DNA of 64,000 bases from Bacillus sp. sid0103. Its GTDB lineage: Bacteria; Bacillota; Bacilli; Bacillales_B; DSM-18226. Location: contig NZ_JAHUWN010000017.1 of assembly GCF_019219025.1 (NCBI RefSeq), positions 62,001 to 126,000 on the forward strand. Reading direction: 5' to 3'. The notes beneath the pieces were generated by a model, which worked only from the letters and a program-made list of their open reading frames with translations, was not told the origin of the DNA and did not search any database. Shown piece by piece: positions 26,871-38,266 of the stretch (the stretch's first letter is position 1; each line of letters starts with the position of its first letter). The position numbers and the translations under genes are program-made.

Positions 26871-27033
26871 GCTGTTTTCGCCTTAATTGTTGTTTTTTCG
26901 TAAAAAGTTTATTCACCCGTATTCCCAGATGTATCGTGGCATCTTTTCGTAAGAACTTTTGCAAGAATCGCTTAGGAATAATAGTAATAACAATTATTTT
27001 GATTCAATAGCAACAAAGTTTACTAAAAGAGCC
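26871..27033 (-). mobile_element. MITE-like repeat, copy 1 (163 bp)
   Basis: On the minus strand it reads GGCTCTTTTAGTAAACTTTG ... TTCTTACGAAAAGATGCCACG ... TACGAAAAAACAACAATTA ... and ends in AAAACAGC. It aligns along its length with 60607-60768 on the plus strand and has the same size. The ends GGCTNTTTT / AAAANAGCC form short terminal inverted repeats. It has no open frame, lies between ccpA and acuC, and holds nothing else. Confidence 0.7.
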
Positions 27034-27035
27034 TT

Positions 27036-28208
27036 TTATAATGATTCACTTTTTTGTTGACTTCGAATCGGGTAGAGAGCTGTTTCAAGGGTTAATAAAT
27101 TCTTTTCGGTAATCTCTGCTTTTCTTGGGATGGGGGTATATAAGTTTTTAGGATCGTCCCATTCTTTCGGTAAAACAACGGAGGAATCCTTTTGCCAGGA
27201 ATCTACCCATTGACTCGGTAAACTTCCATAACAATTTGAGTTTTCCGTCATTTCAAGCCAAATAAGGGCCCATGCTCTCGGGACTACCCGCCAAATATCA
27301 TAACCGCCGCCGCCAACAGCAATCCATTTCCCGTTACAATATTTATGGGCAATTTCGTGGGCAAGTTTCGGTATTTCTCGATAGGTTTTCATGGTTGATG
27401 AAAGGTGCGTCAATGGGTCCAAATAATGGGAATCAGCACCGTTTTGAGTTAGAATCACATCGGGTTTAAAAAACTCAGCTACTTCTCTAAGCGCATGTGT
27501 GTAGGCGTAAAGCCACGATTCATCTTCGGTAAAGGCGTCTACGGGTATATTAAATGAATAACCATAGCCTAACCCTTGACCGCGCTCATTTACATTCCCG
27601 GTACCAGGAAATAAATATCTGCCAGTCTCATGAATCGACAGAGTACATACGTTTGGATCGTCGTAGAAGGACCATTGAACCCCGTCTCCATGATGGGCAT
27701 CCGTATCCACGTATAAAACACGAGCATTATATTTTTCTTGTAGATATTTAATGGCGACCGAACTGTCATTATACACGCAAAAACCTGATGCTTTTCCCCT
27801 GAATCCGTGATGTAATCCTCCGCCTAGATGGAGAGCGTGAAGGGCCTTCCCCGTCATAACTTGATCGACAGCTGTTAATGTTCCACCAACAAGTAAGGCG
27901 CTCGCTTCATGCATGTTAGGGAATATAGGGGTATCTTCTGTCCCAAGACCATAGTTTTCTGCTATTTCTGGCGGCAATTGAGCATTCCCTGCTTTTTTTA
28001 CTGCTTCTATGTAACTGCGATCGTGAATTAACGCTAACTCATCATCAGTAGCCATTCTTGGCGGAATGACATCTTCAGGGTTAAGTGCAGCCATCTTGTC
28101 TAATAAGTCCACTGTTAACTTGAGCCGGAATTGATCAAAAGGATGATGATTGCTGAATTTATACTTCAGCAGTTCATTTGAAAAAACAAAGGAACATTTA
28201 TCACTCAT
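27036..28208 (-). CDS. acuC: Acetoin utilization deacetylase AcuC (390 aa)
   Basis: Class I histone-deacetylase-fold zinc amidohydrolase. In B. subtilis AcuC deacetylates AcsA, reversing AcuA. Catalytic features: GGLHHGFRG and [11 protein letters not shown] (zinc Asp/His), [12 protein letters not shown], and GGGGYDI with the Tyr. ATG 28208 overlaps the acuB stop (ATGA), and GGGGATTT lies just upstream, so this start is preferred over 28235. Last gene of acuABC. Confidence 0.93.
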   Translation of the reverse strand: MSDKCSFVFSNELLKYKFSNHHPFDQFRLKLTVDLLDKMAALNPEDVIPPRMATDDELALIHDRSYIEAVKKAGNAQLPPEIAENYGLGTEDTPIFPNMHEASALLVGGTLTAVDQVMTGKALHALHLGGGLHHGFRGKASGFCVYNDSSVAIKYLQEKYNARVLYVDTDAHHGDGVQWSFYDDPNVCTLSIHETGRYLFPGTGNVNERGQGLGYGYSFNIPVDAFTEDESWLYAYTHALREVAEFFKPDVILTQNGADSHYLDPLTHLSSTMKTYREIPKLAHEIAHKYCNGKWIAVGGGGYDIWRVVPRAWALIWLEMTENSNCYGSLPSQWVDSWQKDSSVVLPKEWDDPKNLYTPIPRKAEITEKNLLTLETALYPIRSQQKSESL

Positions 28209-28852
28209 ATTGAAATCCCCGGAAGATTTGGCCACAGCACTTGAAAGCCAGCCTGTTTAAGGTCTTGTATCAAAACTGTAGGATTCATAGTCTGTAATCT
28301 GATTACAAGTATTTTATACTGATTATCCAATTGATCAGGATAGACGAGGACACTCAAAATATTTGCTTTCCGATTTTTAATCACAGTGGTTATTTCACTA
28401 AGTTTACCGGCAAGATTGGGGACCTTGATCTCAATTTGTGACCCTGGTTGATGAGCACCGGTTAATTCCACCAATGTTCGCAGTATATCTGTTTCAGTCA
28501 CAATTCCAACTAATTTGCGGTTATTTATGATGGGAAGACAACTGATTTTATGCTCATAAAATAGACCGGCAACTTCTTCGACAAAATCGAGTGGATGCCC
28601 GGTTATAACGTTTCGTTCCATAATAGCGTCAAGCGGCTTTTTCATATCTTCCGGATGCTCATTCGCGTGGAAAATCGATGGAGTTGCCTCATGGATATTT
28701 GATACTGTGACAAGACCCACTAAATGTTTTTCTGCGTTGATAATTGGGATATGGCGAATTTTTCTTGACTCCATTAATTGAATCGCATCAGCAATGGTAT
28801 CTGTTGGTAGAAGTGTTGCAACATCGGCTTTCATGATTTGTTCGATTATCAT
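28205..28852 (-). CDS. acuB: Tandem CBS-domain protein AcuB (215 aa)
   Basis: Two CBS domains (about 1-60 and 75-130; [22 protein letters not shown] and [21 protein letters not shown]) followed by an ACT-like domain ([19 protein letters not shown]). It probably binds an adenine nucleotide and tunes the AcsA system. A strong AAGGAGG site precedes ATG 28852. It is the middle gene of acuABC and shares four bases with acuC. Confidence 0.92.
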   Translation of the reverse strand: MIIEQIMKADVATLLPTDTIADAIQLMESRKIRHIPIINAEKHLVGLVTVSNIHEATPSIFHANEHPEDMKKPLDAIMERNVITGHPLDFVEEVAGLFYEHKISCLPIINNRKLVGIVTETDILRTLVELTGAHQPGSQIEIKVPNLAGKLSEITTVIKNRKANILSVLVYPDQLDNQYKILVIRLQTMNPTVLIQDLKQAGFQVLWPNLPGISI

Positions 28853-28898
28853 TGGAAAATCCTCCTTACCTACGCAAGTATCCTTAAACACTAATAAG

Positions 28899-29531
28899 TT
28901 AATACATAAACCGGTTCATAAATCGCAGCCGGTCAAATTTTTGGATGGTTTCCCTATCAATTCTTTTTCCCATCCTGGCCATGAGACAGTTGGCAGGGTG
29001 CGAGCAAATTTCAGGGTCATCGGTGGCATACCATTCAAGGCCGCCTGCATTCATCATCTTTTCCATAATTTTACGGTACTCCCACACATTCAATTTGGTT
29101 CCTTTTAAATCCCAATGCCAATAATACTCAGTTGTGATGATGAGGTAATCTTCCATCGCGTCATCCATCATAGCAACTATTAGAAGGTTTTTACCTACTG
29201 AACAGCCTCGATATTGTGCAATGACTTCGATGGCCCCTAATTCGATTAAATTTTCTATTTTGCCTTCTGACCATCGTTCAAGCGGATCAGGATAGAGAAA
29301 GGTTACATAACCAACAATGATATTTTGATGTCTGGCAATAATAATTCTGCCTTCCGGAAGTTTTGCAATTCCAACTAAAGCCTGATGCTGCTGTGCAGGA
29401 GGGCGGAATGCAACTAGGTCATCGTGGAAGTCATAACCAGCTAGTTTATCTGCGGTAATTGGCCCTTCAACTATTAGGGAACCATGAGGTGTTTTTAATT
29501 GTTTAGCATTGTATGTTTTTTTGTGTTCCAT
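28899..29531 (-). CDS. acuA: AcsA lysine acetyltransferase AcuA (210 aa)
   Basis: GNAT-fold enzyme that acetylates and inactivates acetyl-CoA synthetase. Acetyl-CoA pyrophosphate loop [12 protein letters not shown] near 120, preceded by the beta-strand GAIEVI. The length equals B. subtilis AcuA. AGGTAGGTGA precedes ATG 29531; a longer frame to 29594 would include the promoter. It is divergent from its target gene acsA. Confidence 0.92.
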   Translation of the reverse strand: MEHKKTYNAKQLKTPHGSLIVEGPITADKLAGYDFHDDLVAFRPPAQQHQALVGIAKLPEGRIIIARHQNIIVGYVTFLYPDPLERWSEGKIENLIELGAIEVIAQYRGCSVGKNLLIVAMMDDAMEDYLIITTEYYWHWDLKGTKLNVWEYRKIMEKMMNAGGLEWYATDDPEICSHPANCLMARMGKRIDRETIQKFDRLRFMNRFMY

Positions 29532-29692
29532 ACGGTCACCTACCTTGGGAAAATCTTTCTTATTCTCCATTCTATTATACATAAAATCTAGCAAGGAAAA
29601 GTTACTTCACAAAATTTTCAGTTATATAGGGTCATTTTCAAGATGTTTAATATAAAAAAAAAAAAAGTGTATATAATTTACTTTTTAAAAAA

Positions 29693-29721
29693 TTGTGAAT
29701 AGTTTATATTTGTACTATAAT
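29693..29721 (+). promoter_or_regulatory. SigA-type promoter of acsA
   Basis: TTGTGA, 17 bases, TATAAT, 31 bases before the acsA start. On the other strand TATAAT at 29574-29579 may serve acuA. No convincing cre box is seen in the intergenic region; a 13-base A-run lies near 29655. Confidence 0.65.
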
Positions 29722-29752
29722 ATCTAAAATAAGGTCCAAAGGGGGAGATTGA

Positions 29753-31471
29753 ATGAAAGTGGAAGCGTTGCCAGTTGTGCAAGGGGATCATAATCTAGTA
29801 AATTATCAAGAAAAGTACAAGAACTTTGACTGGAGGGAAACGGAAAAGGAATTTGCCTGGAGTGAAACAGGTCTTGTCAATATGGCTTATGAGGCCATTG
29901 ACCGTCACGCAAAAACGTTCCGAAAAAACAAAGTAGCCTTATATTATCGCGATGGTTTCCGAAATGAGAAGTACACCTTTAAGGAAATGAAAGAGCTATC
30001 TAACAAAGCGGGCAATGTGTTAAAAACTTTCGGAGATGTCGATAAAGGCGACCGAGTCTTTATTTTTATGCCGCGTTCACCTGAACTTTACTTTACCGTA
30101 CTAGGTGCTATTAAGCTTGGTGCAATTGTTGGTCCTTTATTTGAGGCCTTCATGGAAGGGGCTGTCAGGGATCGCTTGCAAGACAGTGAGGCGAAAGTTT
30201 TAGTTACCACTCCTGAACTGTTGGAGCGTGTTCCTGTTCAAGACCTGCCTTCACTAAAGCATATTTTCCTGATTGGAAAGAATGTAGATGAACAGGGACG
30301 ATATATTGACTTTTTAAAAAGATTTGAAGCCGCTAGCAAGGACCTTCAAATTGAATGGGTTGACAGAACCGATGGTCTTATCCTGCATTATACATCCGGA
30401 TCAACTGGGAAACCGAAGGGCGTGTTGCATGTACATAATGCCATGATTCAGCACTATCAAACTGCAAAGTGGGTACTCGATCTAAAAGAGGACGATGTAT
30501 ACTGGTGTACAGCAGACCCAGGCTGGGTGACCGGTACCTCTTACGGTATCTTTGGGCCATGGTTAACAGGATCATCGAATGTGATTGTAGGAGGGCGTTT
30601 TAGTCCTGAATCTTGGTATCAAATGATTGAAGACTTCGGGGTAACTGTCTGGTACAGTGCACCAACGGCGTTCAGGATGTTAATGGGTGCAGGCGATGAA
30701 TTGGTTAAGAAATTCGACTTAAGCAGCCTCCGTCATGTCTTAAGTGTGGGCGAACCTTTAAATCCTGAGGTGGTTAAATGGGGGGCAAAGGTATTCAACA
30801 AGCGAATCCATGATAACTGGTGGATGACGGAAACTGGCGCTCAACTGATTAGTAATTATCCTTGTATGGAGATTAAGCCAGGTTCGATGGGGAAACCAAT
30901 TCCAGGTGTTCAGGCAGCGATTGTGGATAATCAAGGGAATGAACTTCCGCCATATCGGATGGGGAACCTAGCGATTAAAAAAGGCTGGCCTTCCATGATG
31001 CATACGATTTGGAATAATCCTGAGAAGTATGAATCTTACTTTATGCCAGGTGACTGGTATGTATCTGGGGATTCAGCGTACATGGATGAAGATGGCTATT
31101 TCTGGTTCCAAGGACGTGTGGATGATGTGATTATGACGTCAGGGGAGCGCGTGGGACCGTTTGAAGTAGAAAGCAAGCTTGTCGAGCATCCTGCGGTTGC
31201 TGAAGCCGGTGTAATCGGGAAACCAGACCCAGTACGGGGGGAAATCATTAAAGCCTTCATTGCGCTTAGAGACGGCTACTCTGCAACAGATGAACTAAAA
31301 GAAGAAATCCGTCAATTTGTTAAAAAAGGATTGGCCGCCCATGCAGCTCCACGTGAAATCGATTTCCGTGATAAACTGCCGAAAACAAGAAGTGGTAAGA
31401 TTATGAGACGCGTGTTGAAGGCATGGGAACTAAATCTGCCAACTGGTGACCTTTCAACGATGGAAGATTAA
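29753..31471 (+). CDS. acsA: Acetyl-CoA synthetase AcsA (572 aa)
   Basis: AMP-forming ligase that activates acetate to acetyl-CoA via acetyl-AMP. ANL-superfamily motifs: TSGSTGKPKG (P-loop), WWMTETGA, SGDSAYMDEDGYFWFQGRVDD and the catalytic C-terminal Lys in TRSGKIMRR, which is codon 549 and the known acetylation site in B. subtilis AcsA. Length is identical to that protein. GGGGGAG precedes ATG 29753. Transcribed away from acuABC, which sets its acetylation state. Confidence 0.96.
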   Translation: MKVEALPVVQGDHNLVNYQEKYKNFDWRETEKEFAWSETGLVNMAYEAIDRHAKTFRKNKVALYYRDGFRNEKYTFKEMKELSNKAGNVLKTFGDVDKGDRVFIFMPRSPELYFTVLGAIKLGAIVGPLFEAFMEGAVRDRLQDSEAKVLVTTPELLERVPVQDLPSLKHIFLIGKNVDEQGRYIDFLKRFEAASKDLQIEWVDRTDGLILHYTSGSTGKPKGVLHVHNAMIQHYQTAKWVLDLKEDDVYWCTADPGWVTGTSYGIFGPWLTGSSNVIVGGRFSPESWYQMIEDFGVTVWYSAPTAFRMLMGAGDELVKKFDLSSLRHVLSVGEPLNPEVVKWGAKVFNKRIHDNWWMTETGAQLISNYPCMEIKPGSMGKPIPGVQAAIVDNQGNELPPYRMGNLAIKKGWPSMMHTIWNNPEKYESYFMPGDWYVSGDSAYMDEDGYFWFQGRVDDVIMTSGERVGPFEVESKLVEHPAVAEAGVIGKPDPVRGEIIKAFIALRDGYSATDELKEEIRQFVKKGLAAHAAPREIDFRDKLPKTRSGKIMRRVLKAWELNLPTGDLSTMED

Positions 31472-31505
31472 TAGGATATTTTTTCCTAAGGAAAGACGAT
31501 GACAC

Positions 31506-31535
31506 GAGCCAGGCTATACGCCTGGCTTTTTTGCG
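31506..31535 (+). terminator. Rho-independent terminator after acsA
   Basis: AGCCAGGC and GCCTGGCT pair with a TATAC loop and six T follow. Confidence 0.9.
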
Positions 31536-31580
31536 TTTATTTAGTAGGTTTTTTGATGGGATGTTGGGTTAAAAAAGAAA

Positions 31581-31697
31581 TAGTGGCCGATAAAATCGTC
31601 AAAGCGGCAGATAAGATTAGAAAGGGGCCGATAAAGTAGAGAAAGCGGCAGATAAAAATCAAAAGTGGCCGATAAAGTATTCAAAGTGGCAGATTAA
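31581..31697. repeat. Short imperfect tandem repeat, about 20-21-bp period
   Basis: Six alternating units of the form GTGGCCGATAAA- and GCGGCAGATAA- spaced 20-21 bases apart fill the space after the acsA terminator. The spacers between the cores vary. No coding frame spans it. Confidence 0.75.
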
Positions 31698-31761
31698 AGG
31701 CTTTATGTACTGCATTTTTCAATATAAATGAATAATGTCATACAATTTTTTAAAAAAATAG

Positions 31762-31890
31762 GCTCTGTTAAACTTGTATGTTGATTTCCGCTACAGGCGC
31801 TGGCGGTCCTGGGAGCCTCCTCGTCGCTGCGCTCCTGGAACGTAGATCAGAAGGTGCCAAAATCAACAATAAGCTTTAACATAGCCTAAA
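31762..31890. repeat. Dispersed GC-rich intergenic repeat, copy C
   Basis: Begins GGCTCTGTTAAACTTGTATG, continues TTGATTTCCGCTACAGG and GAGCCTCCTCG, and ends GGTGCCAAAATCAACAATA. It is the reverse orientation of copy A and clearly akin to 58515-58650. The rest of the gap 31472-31945 holds the acsA terminator, the short tandem repeat and the PBP terminator. Confidence 0.7.
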
Positions 31891-31902
31891 AATAAAAAAC
31901 AA

Positions 31903-31942
31903 AAAAACCCTCACCGAAACATTAGATTTCGATAAGGGTTTT
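31903..31942 (-). terminator. Rho-independent terminator of the PBP gene
   Basis: AAAAACCCT..CGAAA pairs with TTTCG..AGGGTTTTT three bases beyond the PBP stop on the minus strand. Confidence 0.85.
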
Positions 31943-31945
31943 TGG

Positions 31946-34771
31946 TTATGGGGTAGTTGTAGGATCGGTCGGTACAGTTGGTTGAGATGGAACATTTGGG
32001 TCATTTGGTACAACTGGTATAGTTGGAACTGTTGGTAAGATGACCCCAGCATCGACAAGATTCGATGGGGCTGACTCCTTGCCGGCAATATCAACTGCCG
32101 TTACATAATAGGAACCCGTACCGACTTTTAAGGATCGTTTAGAACCATTAACCACACTGCCTACTTTTTTAGCGCCTTGATAGATGCGGTAACCGACAAC
32201 ATCATTATCCGCTGATGCTGACCAGGTTAAGGTGTTTCCTTTTGCTTTTAAGCTAACACTATCAGGATTCTTTCCGTTATCAAACATTTTAGCGGTAGAA
32301 ACTAGAACTTTCCCCCATCGATCCTTCTGAGGTATCAGTTGACTGTAATTATGGAAGTTACTTCCAACCATTCGTTTAATAAAATCTGGATTCAAGATAA
32401 GGCCAAATTGGGAAAACTCTTTTGGCGTGGAATCTAAGGCCAAATATTTTCTGGCGCCTATCTTCACAAAGCTACCTTCAATTAAGCTATCATCCACTTT
32501 AGTTGGTACATTATTGACATTAAAGTAATCACTTTCAATTAAACCAGCATTTGAACAAGCCGCTGATGGAAGCATTCCAGAAACAGCACAATAAGAGCGT
32601 TTCACGATTCCCTTTGGCATTTTAAATGATTTCTTTGGGGCAATTAGATCCGGTTTAATTTTATAGGCGGCGTTCATTAACTTTGCCCATAAGTTATTGG
32701 TGCGTGCACTATAGGACATTCCTGATGTCTGGAGCGATTTTGGTGTATCATACCCTCTCCAAAGACCAAAGGTGACATTAGGGTTTGAAGCTACGAACCA
32801 GGAGTCAATATATTGATTTCCTGTCCCTGTTTTTCCAGCCCAGTCTGCACTAAAGTTTAATTGGCTTCTAACTCCAGCAGCAGTCCCCATTTTAACAACG
32901 TCTCGCATCATATCAATGGTTAAATAGGCTGTTTGCGGTTTAAAGACATTAACAGGAGTAACTTTATGCTGATAGATTACCTTGCCGCTTTTATCAACAA
33001 TTTTATCAATCATATAGGCATCAATGAATTTTCCATCGTTAGCAAAGGTACTGAATGCGTTTGTATTTTCTTCGATCGTTACCCCATTTGTCATTGAGCC
33101 AATGGAAGTAGCTAGATTTGTATAATCGTCTTTTCTTAATGAGGTAAATCCCATTTTTTCAAGATACTTGGCAGGCCTTTGATCAACGATACTCTTGTAA
33201 AGTTTAACGGCAGGTACGTTATAGGATTTCGCCATGGCATATCTTGCTGAAACTAGTCCACTGTAGCGATAGTCATAGTTTTGCGGCCAAGGTGCATTAC
33301 TGCCGGGATTTAGGCTTAACGCTACGTTTGGCAGCGGTGTGCCTGGAGCTGCTTTTCCTAACTCAATCGCTGGAGCGTAGACAAGGAGTGGTTTCATGGT
33401 AGAACCGTTTTGTCTAATCGCACTGGTGGCATGATTGAGTTGTTGATCATCATAATTCCTTCCAGCCACAAAACTGATAATCTTTCCTGTTTTGTTTTCG
33501 ATTAGTTCTGCTCCTACCTCAGCAGGTTCCATAACTGTTTTGATTTCGCCAGTTTCAGGATCCTTTTTTTCCTGAGGTTTATCAGGTCCGTAATATTGAT
33601 AATTATCCTTTACCTTTTGCATGGCATCATAGATTTTTTTGTCAATCGTCGAATGAATCTGGTATCCATTTTGACGCAAAGCATTTCTAGCTAAAATTTG
33701 ATATTTGTAGGCTAGATTATCATCGTTCTTTAACTCTTTTTCTGAAATCCCATCATCTTTTGCTAAAACAGTAGTTAAAACTTCAATGGAACGCTTTTCA
33801 ATTTCAATCGTTAGCCACGGGTATTTTTCCAGTGGGTTTGGAACGGGTTTGATAAAATCTTTTTTAATATCGTAGGCAGAGGCCTCCGCATATTGCTTTT
33901 GGGTAATATAACCTCCGTCAAACATTCTCTTTAATACTGTTTTCATCCGTGTTAGACCCGGTTCAAGATATTTTGTTTCTTTTATGGTCCCTTCTCTTGT
34001 GAAAGGAGTATATCCGAATGGGCTTTGAGGTAAACCAGCAATGAAGGCAGCTTGTGGCAGTGTTAAATCACTTGCCTTTTTACCAAAGATTCCTTTTGCT
34101 GCTGCTTGGACACCGGCAATATTTCGTCCAGATGAATTTCTTCCTAACGTAGACACGTTCAGATATGCTTCCAAAATTTCTTTTTTATCAAAAAATTTCT
34201 CTAAACGAAGGGCTAGTAATATTTCACTCGCTTTTCTTTGAAATGAAACCTCATTGGTTAAGATTTGATTTTTTATTAATTGCTGTGTTAGTGTACTACC
34301 GCCGGATTGAACCGCAGAGTTTGTCACTTCTTGGAAGACAGCCCGAAATACGGCTTTTGGCACGACACCTTTATGCTTGTAGAAGTATTCGTCTTCGGTT
34401 GCAACAACTGCGTTCACCAAATAATCGGATACATCGTCTAGTTTTACTTCTTCACGTTCTAAATCTGTACGGAGTTTTCCAAGATATATATTATCAGCAA
34501 AATATAACTCAGATGTTTCCGTGTAGTTATAGATATCCTTTTTCATGTTGTCATAGGAACGGACAGGTTCATCTTTAACAAGTGAGGCAAAATAACCAGC
34601 ACCGACTCCTGTAGCAAATGATCCACCTAGAATTACCACTGTTAATACAAGGAGAAACAGGTTCCAAACGACTTGATATGTGATTCGTGCACTTTTAACC
34701 GTTTTTTTATGGGTAAATATGTTCAGTCCGGATTTTGCTTTTTCGATCCATACTTGTAATTTTTCAACCAT
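31946..34771 (-). CDS. Class A penicillin-binding protein, PBP1A type, with C-terminal FN3 (941 aa)
   Basis: Bifunctional cell-wall enzyme: GT51 glycosyltransferase plus transpeptidase. A basic cytoplasmic N-terminus and one membrane helix (about 33-58) lead to the GT51 signature EDEYFYKHKG and GGSTLTQQLIKNQ (near 160). The transpeptidase has SxxK as STMK (near 457), SYN and KTGTG (near 647). After residue 830 there is a fibronectin type III-like module (TWSASADNDVVGYRIYQG) and a Pro/Thr/Val tail. The external FN3 probably binds wall polymers. ATG 34771 has AGGTGAT ahead. It is divergent from tyrS; the B. subtilis tyrS locus has no such gene, as far as I recall. Confidence 0.9.
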   Translation of the reverse strand: MVEKLQVWIEKAKSGLNIFTHKKTVKSARITYQVVWNLFLLVLTVVILGGSFATGVGAGYFASLVKDEPVRSYDNMKKDIYNYTETSELYFADNIYLGKLRTDLEREEVKLDDVSDYLVNAVVATEDEYFYKHKGVVPKAVFRAVFQEVTNSAVQSGGSTLTQQLIKNQILTNEVSFQRKASEILLALRLEKFFDKKEILEAYLNVSTLGRNSSGRNIAGVQAAAKGIFGKKASDLTLPQAAFIAGLPQSPFGYTPFTREGTIKETKYLEPGLTRMKTVLKRMFDGGYITQKQYAEASAYDIKKDFIKPVPNPLEKYPWLTIEIEKRSIEVLTTVLAKDDGISEKELKNDDNLAYKYQILARNALRQNGYQIHSTIDKKIYDAMQKVKDNYQYYGPDKPQEKKDPETGEIKTVMEPAEVGAELIENKTGKIISFVAGRNYDDQQLNHATSAIRQNGSTMKPLLVYAPAIELGKAAPGTPLPNVALSLNPGSNAPWPQNYDYRYSGLVSARYAMAKSYNVPAVKLYKSIVDQRPAKYLEKMGFTSLRKDDYTNLATSIGSMTNGVTIEENTNAFSTFANDGKFIDAYMIDKIVDKSGKVIYQHKVTPVNVFKPQTAYLTIDMMRDVVKMGTAAGVRSQLNFSADWAGKTGTGNQYIDSWFVASNPNVTFGLWRGYDTPKSLQTSGMSYSARTNNLWAKLMNAAYKIKPDLIAPKKSFKMPKGIVKRSYCAVSGMLPSAACSNAGLIESDYFNVNNVPTKVDDSLIEGSFVKIGARKYLALDSTPKEFSQFGLILNPDFIKRMVGSNFHNYSQLIPQKDRWGKVLVSTAKMFDNGKNPDSVSLKAKGNTLTWSASADNDVVGYRIYQGAKKVGSVVNGSKRSLKVGTGSYYVTAVDIAGKESAPSNLVDAGVILPTVPTIPVVPNDPNVPSQPTVPTDPTTTP

Positions 34772-34889
34772 CTATAGTATCACCTCATCTAAAATCATGT
34801 ACATTATAGCATATTGAAGGTATAAAAACTGACAAAGTTCTACATTTATCTGAAATTTCCAGTTATGTTTGACAAGGAACTATAATTAT

Positions 34890-36437
<1,548 letters not shown>

Positions 36438-36444
36438 TAGAAGA

Positions 36445-36473
36445 AGGGCTTTGGATTTCAAAGCCCCTTTTTT
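36445..36473 (+). terminator. Rho-independent terminator after tyrS
   Basis: GGGCTTTG and CAAAGCCC pair and six T follow. Confidence 0.85.
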
Positions 36474-36555
36474 GGCTGCAACAGAATCCTTGTAACAACG
36501 TGTTAAATGTATTCGTCTAATATACAAAGGAAATTGTTAGCTGGGGGTGAATCAA

Positions 36556-36744
36556 GTGAAATTTTTACTACACTTCATATATATCATTCTCATCGCTTTA
36601 GTGACATTTTTCGGATTAGGTCCTGTCTTATTTGCAGACGGTGTTTTACAAGAAAGACTTTGGACTGCCGCTATTGTTATCGTTATCTATATCATACTAG
36701 CGTATTTATATCGGAAATCAATCCAATGGGTCAATCGACGATAG
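36556..36744 (+). CDS. Small two-helix membrane protein, DUF6954-like (62 aa)
   Basis: Two hydrophobic segments (residues 4-26, 36-53) joined by the polar loop LFADGVLQERL; basic C-terminus. It resembles a family of short Bacillus membrane proteins with a TFFGLGP...ADG signature (DUF6954, from memory). GGGGGTGA lies five bases before GTG 36556, which is preferred over GTG 36547. Function unknown. The stretch 36745-36862 after it shows nothing. Confidence 0.6.
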   Translation: MKFLLHFIYIILIALVTFFGLGPVLFADGVLQERLWTAAIVIVIYIILAYLYRKSIQWVNRR

Positions 36745-36862
36745 AAAAAGCCCCGGTACCAACGTGCAAAGATAACTTTATGGATACGCTTCTTTTGCCA
36801 AATGTGAACAGACCTGATAATACACGTTCTACTCTATCTCTAGAATATTATTTATAAAAACC

Positions 36863-36902
36863 AAAAAGGCACAACTAGCTATTATTCACTAGTTGTGCCT
36901 TT
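36863..36902 (-). terminator. Rho-independent terminator of gltT
   Basis: AAAAGGCACAACTAG and CTAGTTGTGCCTTTT form a 15-bp stem just past the gltT stop; usable from both strands. Confidence 0.85.
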
Positions 36903-36916
36903 TCCAATATGACCGC

Positions 36917-38164
36917 TTATGCAGCTTGTTCTTCGAGGTGTTCTTTGACTTTATGACCTTCCCATTTTGTGATAACAATAGCTGCTAGTGAGTTACCAAC
37001 AATGTTTACACATGTACGGGCCATGTCCAGCAGCCTGTCTACGCCTAAAATAAACGCTAAGCCCTCGACTGGAACACCGACACTTCCTAAGGTTGAAAGC
37101 AGGACGACAATTGAAACACCAGGGACACCTGCAATCCCTTTTGAGGTAACCATTAAAATAAGAACTAATGTAATCTGATGTCCAATGCTCATATGAATGC
37201 CATACATTTGTGCGATGAACAGTGCTGCAATCGCCTGATACAAGGTTGAACCATCGAGATTAAAGGAATAGCCAGTCGGAATCACGAATGAAGTAATCCC
37301 TTTCGGACAACCGATTCGCTCCATTTTTTCCATAATTTTTGGAAGGACGGTTTCCGAACTTGCTGTGGAATACCCTAAAATTAATTCGTCTTTCAGGTAA
37401 GCTAATAGCTTAAAAATATTATAGCCGGCTATTTTCGCAACAATGCCAAGGACCACAATAACAAAGAATATCATTGCGCCATAAACGGTAATAACCAATT
37501 TTCCGAGCGGTATTAATGATTCCAACCCAAATTTCGAAACCGTAACCCCAATTAAGGCAAACACCCCAAATGGAGCAATCTTCATAATCTGATTGGTTAC
37601 ATAGAACATCGCATCAGCAGTACCCCTAAAAAAGGCGATAATCGGCTTGCCTTTTTCACCGATTGCCGCAACGCCAAGTCCAAACATTACGGAGAAGAAA
37701 ATAATTGCCAACATGTCCCCATTTGCGATCGCCTGCACCACATTAGTCGGTACGATATTCACAAGTGTATCAATTTTGGAGTGTGACTCCGTTGCTTTTT
37801 CAGTCGTTACATAGGAGCTGATGTCCGATTTAACGAGTTGTGAACGGTCCACGCCTGTCCCCGGATGGAAAACATTGGCGATTAACAAACCAACAACGAT
37901 TGCGATCGTTGTAATAATTTCAAAATAAAGTAGCGTTTTTCCGCCGAGCTTCCCTAACGATTTCATATCGTCCGTCCCGGCCACACCGACAACAAGGCAT
38001 GAAATAACAATCGGCACGACAATCATTTTAATTAATCGTAAAAAGATGTTTCCAATCGGCTGTAAAAATTGCTCAACATGCGGATTTCCGAAAAAAATTG
38101 CACCCACAATAATCCCAAGAATTAAACCAATAAAAATTTGCCATGCTAAACTAATTTTTTTCAC
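36917..38164 (-). CDS. gltT: Proton/sodium-glutamate symporter GltT (415 aa)
   Basis: DAACS-family transporter for glutamate/aspartate in the cell membrane. It closely follows Geobacillus GltT: LAWQIFIGLILGIIVGAIF at the start, serine-rich reentrant loop YSTASSETVLP (HP1), NLDGSTLYQ (TM7 NMDGT equivalent), HP2 KGIAGVPG, and DMART-VNIVGNSLAA (TM8 substrate residues). GTG 38164 is chosen because it gives the usual KKISLAW start and has GGGAGAG ahead; ATG 38179 would overlap that site. Its promoter carries a GlnL-type direct repeat and a cre box; the GlnKL genes face it. Confidence 0.92.
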   Translation of the reverse strand: MKKISLAWQIFIGLILGIIVGAIFFGNPHVEQFLQPIGNIFLRLIKMIVVPIVISCLVVGVAGTDDMKSLGKLGGKTLLYFEIITTIAIVVGLLIANVFHPGTGVDRSQLVKSDISSYVTTEKATESHSKIDTLVNIVPTNVVQAIANGDMLAIIFFSVMFGLGVAAIGEKGKPIIAFFRGTADAMFYVTNQIMKIAPFGVFALIGVTVSKFGLESLIPLGKLVITVYGAMIFFVIVVLGIVAKIAGYNIFKLLAYLKDELILGYSTASSETVLPKIMEKMERIGCPKGITSFVIPTGYSFNLDGSTLYQAIAALFIAQMYGIHMSIGHQITLVLILMVTSKGIAGVPGVSIVVLLSTLGSVGVPVEGLAFILGVDRLLDMARTCVNIVGNSLAAIVITKWEGHKVKEHLEEQAA

Positions 38165-38217
38165 TCGCTTCTCTCCCATCGATAAGTTTTTTGATAATAT
38201 TAAAGTAGAATATAGCC

Positions 38218-38231
38218 TGTAAACGTTTTCA
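38218..38231. promoter_or_regulatory. Candidate cre box (CcpA) at gltT
   Basis: TGTAAACGTTTTCA fits the cre core TGNAARCGNWWWCA at every position. On the minus strand it lies just downstream of the TATGAT -10 box (38240-38245), so it should act as a roadblock or promoter-overlapping repression site for gltT. Confidence 0.7.
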
Positions 38232-38266
38232 ACATTTACATCATACCTGTAGTACTACGATAAACT

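Noticed and set aside
29600..29750. Search for a cre box between acuA and acsA
   Set aside because: The B. subtilis genes are CcpA targets, but no segment here fits TGNAARCGNWWWCA well enough to report.
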